A DNA stretch of 64,000 nucleotides from DASRIA01 sp963768885 (GTDB lineage Bacteria > Actinomycetota > Thermoleophilia > Solirubrobacterales > JBBDJG01), in contig CAVYJN010000010.1 of assembly GCA_963768885.1 (NCBI GenBank), positions 1 to 64,000 of the forward strand, written 5' to 3'. The position numbers were made by a program, and so were the translations under genes. The notes below the pieces were generated by a model. It saw only the letters and a list, made by a program, of their open reading frames with translations. It did no database searches and had not been told where the DNA came from. Positions within the stretch are counted from its first letter, which is position 1. The number at the start of each line of letters is the position of its first letter. Positions 63,201 to 64,000 of the stretch are shown here, in pieces.

Positions 63201-63957
63201 TCAGGTATGCGGCGTTCCACCAGTCCGCGGACTCGGGGACGTCGGTCTGGTCGCCCCAGACCTGCGGCGAGGCGGGCGGCAGGTCCGCGTACCAGTCGTA
63301 GAAGCTCAGGCACACGGCGCCGATCAGCGAGAGGAACCGCGTGCCGGCCGAGTAGGAGACCATCGACATCGCCGGGATCGGGGAGAAGCCCGCGATCCGG
63401 TCGGGCCCGTGGCGCTTCACGGTGTGCACGTGCGCGGCCGCGATCAGCTCGGCGACCTCGTCCCACGGCGCGCGCACGAAGCCGCCCTTGCCGCGCTGGG
63501 ACTTGTAGCGGCGCGCGCGCTCGGGGTCGGAGACGATCTCGGCCCAGGCCTCGACGGGGTCGCCGAGGCGCTCGCGCGCCTCGCGGAACATCTCCAGCAG
63601 CACGCCCCGCACGTAGGGGTGCTTGGGGCGCACGGGCGAGTAGACGTACCAGGAGAACGAGGCGCCGCGCGGGCACCCGCGCGGCTCGTAGTCGGGGGTG
63701 TCCGGGCCGTTGGAGGGGTAGTCGGTCTGCTGCGTCTCCCACGTGACCAGCCCGTCCTTGACGTGGACCTTCCACGAGCAGGACCCGGTGCAGTTGACCC
63801 CGTGGGTGGAGCGCACGACGCGGTCGTGCTGCCAGCGCCGCCGGTAGCTCGACTCCCAGTCGCGCGAGTAGGTCGAGAGCTCGCTCCAGCCCTCGGCCGA
63901 CCGCTCACGCGGCCCGAAGAACTGCCGTGCGCGCAACAGCGCGCGGCCGTCAGACAC
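60286..63957 (-). CDS. narG: Respiratory nitrate reductase alpha subunit (molybdopterin)
   Basis: A 1223-residue catalytic subunit reducing nitrate to nitrite. STHGVNCTGSCSWKVHVKDG and RGCPRGASFSWY hold the His/Cys ligands of the FS0 cluster. YDWYADLPPASPQVWGDQTDVPES contains the molybdenum-binding Asp. WGSNIPQTRTPDAHF and NHWFHSDQTYRAML line the bis-MGD site. The N-terminal RRRWQHDRVVRS is the usual vestigial twin-arginine region. Length is normal. The GTG start at 63957 leaves 43 bases to the window edge, too few to see the promoter. First gene of narGHJI. Confidence 0.95.
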   Translation of the reverse strand: MSDGRALLRARQFFGPRERSAEGWSELSTYSRDWESSYRRRWQHDRVVRSTHGVNCTGSCSWKVHVKDGLVTWETQQTDYPSNGPDTPDYEPRGCPRGASFSWYVYSPVRPKHPYVRGVLLEMFREARERLGDPVEAWAEIVSDPERARRYKSQRGKGGFVRAPWDEVAELIAAAHVHTVKRHGPDRIAGFSPIPAMSMVSYSAGTRFLSLIGAVCLSFYDWYADLPPASPQVWGDQTDVPESADWWNAAYLMLWGSNIPQTRTPDAHFMAEARYKGQKVVVVSPDFAGHTKFADHWLPAKAGTDGALAMAMGHVILREFFVDRQVPYFQDYARRFTDLPFLVTLRARPDGTHAGDRFLHAADLGDTSEHAEWKTVVWDEAADAPAVPNGSIGDRWGEQGTGRWNLELGDIAPALSLLGRHEELVEVALPRFDGGETEGGTTMLRGVPARRVGGQLVTTVFDLALAQYGVQREGLPGSWPAGYDDPAAPYTPAWQEAITGVDAARVTRIAREFARNAELTEGRSMIVMGAGTNHWFHSDQTYRAMLSLVLLCGCQGVNGGGWAHYVGQEKVRPITGWSTVAFALDWQRPPRQQPATPFWYLFSDQWRHETYGAGEFTSPVGPGGRLAGMHLADCHALAARLGWLPAYPTFDRNPLELADAARAEGMEPADYIVRELREGRLRFACEDPDGPDNHPRVLTLWRANLLGSSSKGHEYFLRHILGVEDAAVRSAESTPEQRPHEVDWHEEAPVGKMDLFTTIDFRMNGSCLYSDVVLPAATWYEKHDISSTDLHPFVHPFNAAIPPPWEARTDWDAFNAIAQAFSRMAAKHLGTRTDVVAAPLMHDTPDELAQPGGAVRDWRAGECEPVPGRTMPKLIPVERDYGAVHDKMTSLGPLVEELGIGAKGVAWKPGPEVDELRRRNGTVRAGPGAGRPSLRRDVDVCEAILQLSGTTNGRLAVESFRALEGRTGRPLAGISAEREDERMTLKEITVQPRKVIASAEWSGLESRERRYSPFTANVEHLIPWRTLTGRQQLYLDHEWILELGEGLPAYRPPVDTGQLVGLGGEPAAGDGLEVTVRYLTPHSKWSIHSEFQDNLHMLTLFRGGPVMWVSVEDADRIGVADNDWLEVYNRHGVVACRAAVSHRVPAGVAMMYHSQDRHVNVPLSEISGARGGTDNSLTRITMKPSHLIGGYAQLSWAFNYYGPCGTQRDQLIIIRKRRTEVAY

Positions 63958-64000
63958 CGGCTGCCACCTCCCTCCGGGGCATGGGCGGCAACCTACACGA

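Noticed and set aside
58712..63775. A ~5 kb open frame on the minus strand spanning narG and narH
   Set aside because: Only its last 524 residues are real (NarH). The rest is a shifted Arg/Gly-rich shadow of narG, kept open by high GC.
1..64000. tRNA, rRNA, CRISPR array, insertion sequence, prophage or replication origin
   Set aside because: I looked for cloverleaf-like blocks with CCA ends, conserved rRNA stretches, regular repeats with spacers, transposase or integrase motifs and DnaA-box clusters, and saw none. A covariance-model scan would be needed to exclude a tRNA fully.

Overview
The window is high-GC DNA (about 70% by eye) packed with short, often overlapping genes on both strands. 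The gene content points to an actinobacterium, most likely class Thermoleophilia, order Solirubrobacterales: a NhaA antiporter fused to a DsbA-like domain, F420-type flavoprotein families, DUF6351 and DUF4242 proteins, many SnoaL-like and SRPBCC proteins, and TAGGCT-type -10 boxes a few bases from start codons. This placement is inferred from family content, not from a marker gene. I saw no rRNA, tRNA, CRISPR array, insertion sequence or prophage. No gene-free stretch exceeds 300 bases; the longest is 53063-53316, and it holds regulatory structure.

Layout. 1-6.3 kb: the end of a DUF3427 helicase, a BBE-type FAD oxidase, a large LuxR/AAA regulator, a DUF4242 protein and a secreted polysaccharide lyase. 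6.4-13 kb: an SDR fused to an acyl-CoA ligase, two methyltransferases, NhaA-DsbA and a SnoaL protein. 13-22 kb: a secreted DUF6351 protein, small stress-type proteins, an AbiEi/DUF559 protein whose start codon sits at the centre of a 39-bp palindrome, and a secreted glucose/sorbosone dehydrogenase. 22-31.3 kb: an epoxide-hydrolase-like enzyme, topoisomerase III, a lipoate ligase-like protein, a PEP mutase/isocitrate lyase-like enzyme, and a lipid set (patatin, acyltransferase, SRPBCC, DUF2993). 31.3-34.6 kb: an operon with BadH-like and BadI-like enzymes, which suggests cleavage of an alicyclic ring. 34.6-40 kb: DinB, hydrolases and an MtnA plus class II aldolase salvage operon. 40-43.9 kb: a CocE/NonD hydrolase and a divergent SnoaL/TetR pair. 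43.9-48.7 kb: a channel-like protein, a MacB-type ABC transporter and its probable two-component system. 48.7-57.4 kb: small enzymes, a propeller/RTX protein behind a structured leader, and a lipid operon (53-residue protein, desaturase, cyclopropane synthase). 57.4-64 kb: the respiratory nitrate reductase operon narGHJI.

Two features run through the window. First, about 19 genes carry single-base frameshifts, mostly one extra G or C, while homology continues intact in the next frame. This is best read as consensus sequencing error, so these genes are annotated across the shift. Second, five convergent gene pairs end in a shared CTAG, with both stop codons overlapping.

The most interesting unexplained element is between the cyclopropane synthase and RTX genes. 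A near-perfect minus-strand promoter (TTGACA, 17 bp, CATAAT) is followed within 50 bases by two interleaved stems, one of them a terminator. This looks like an attenuator, a pseudoknotted leader or a very short RNA.
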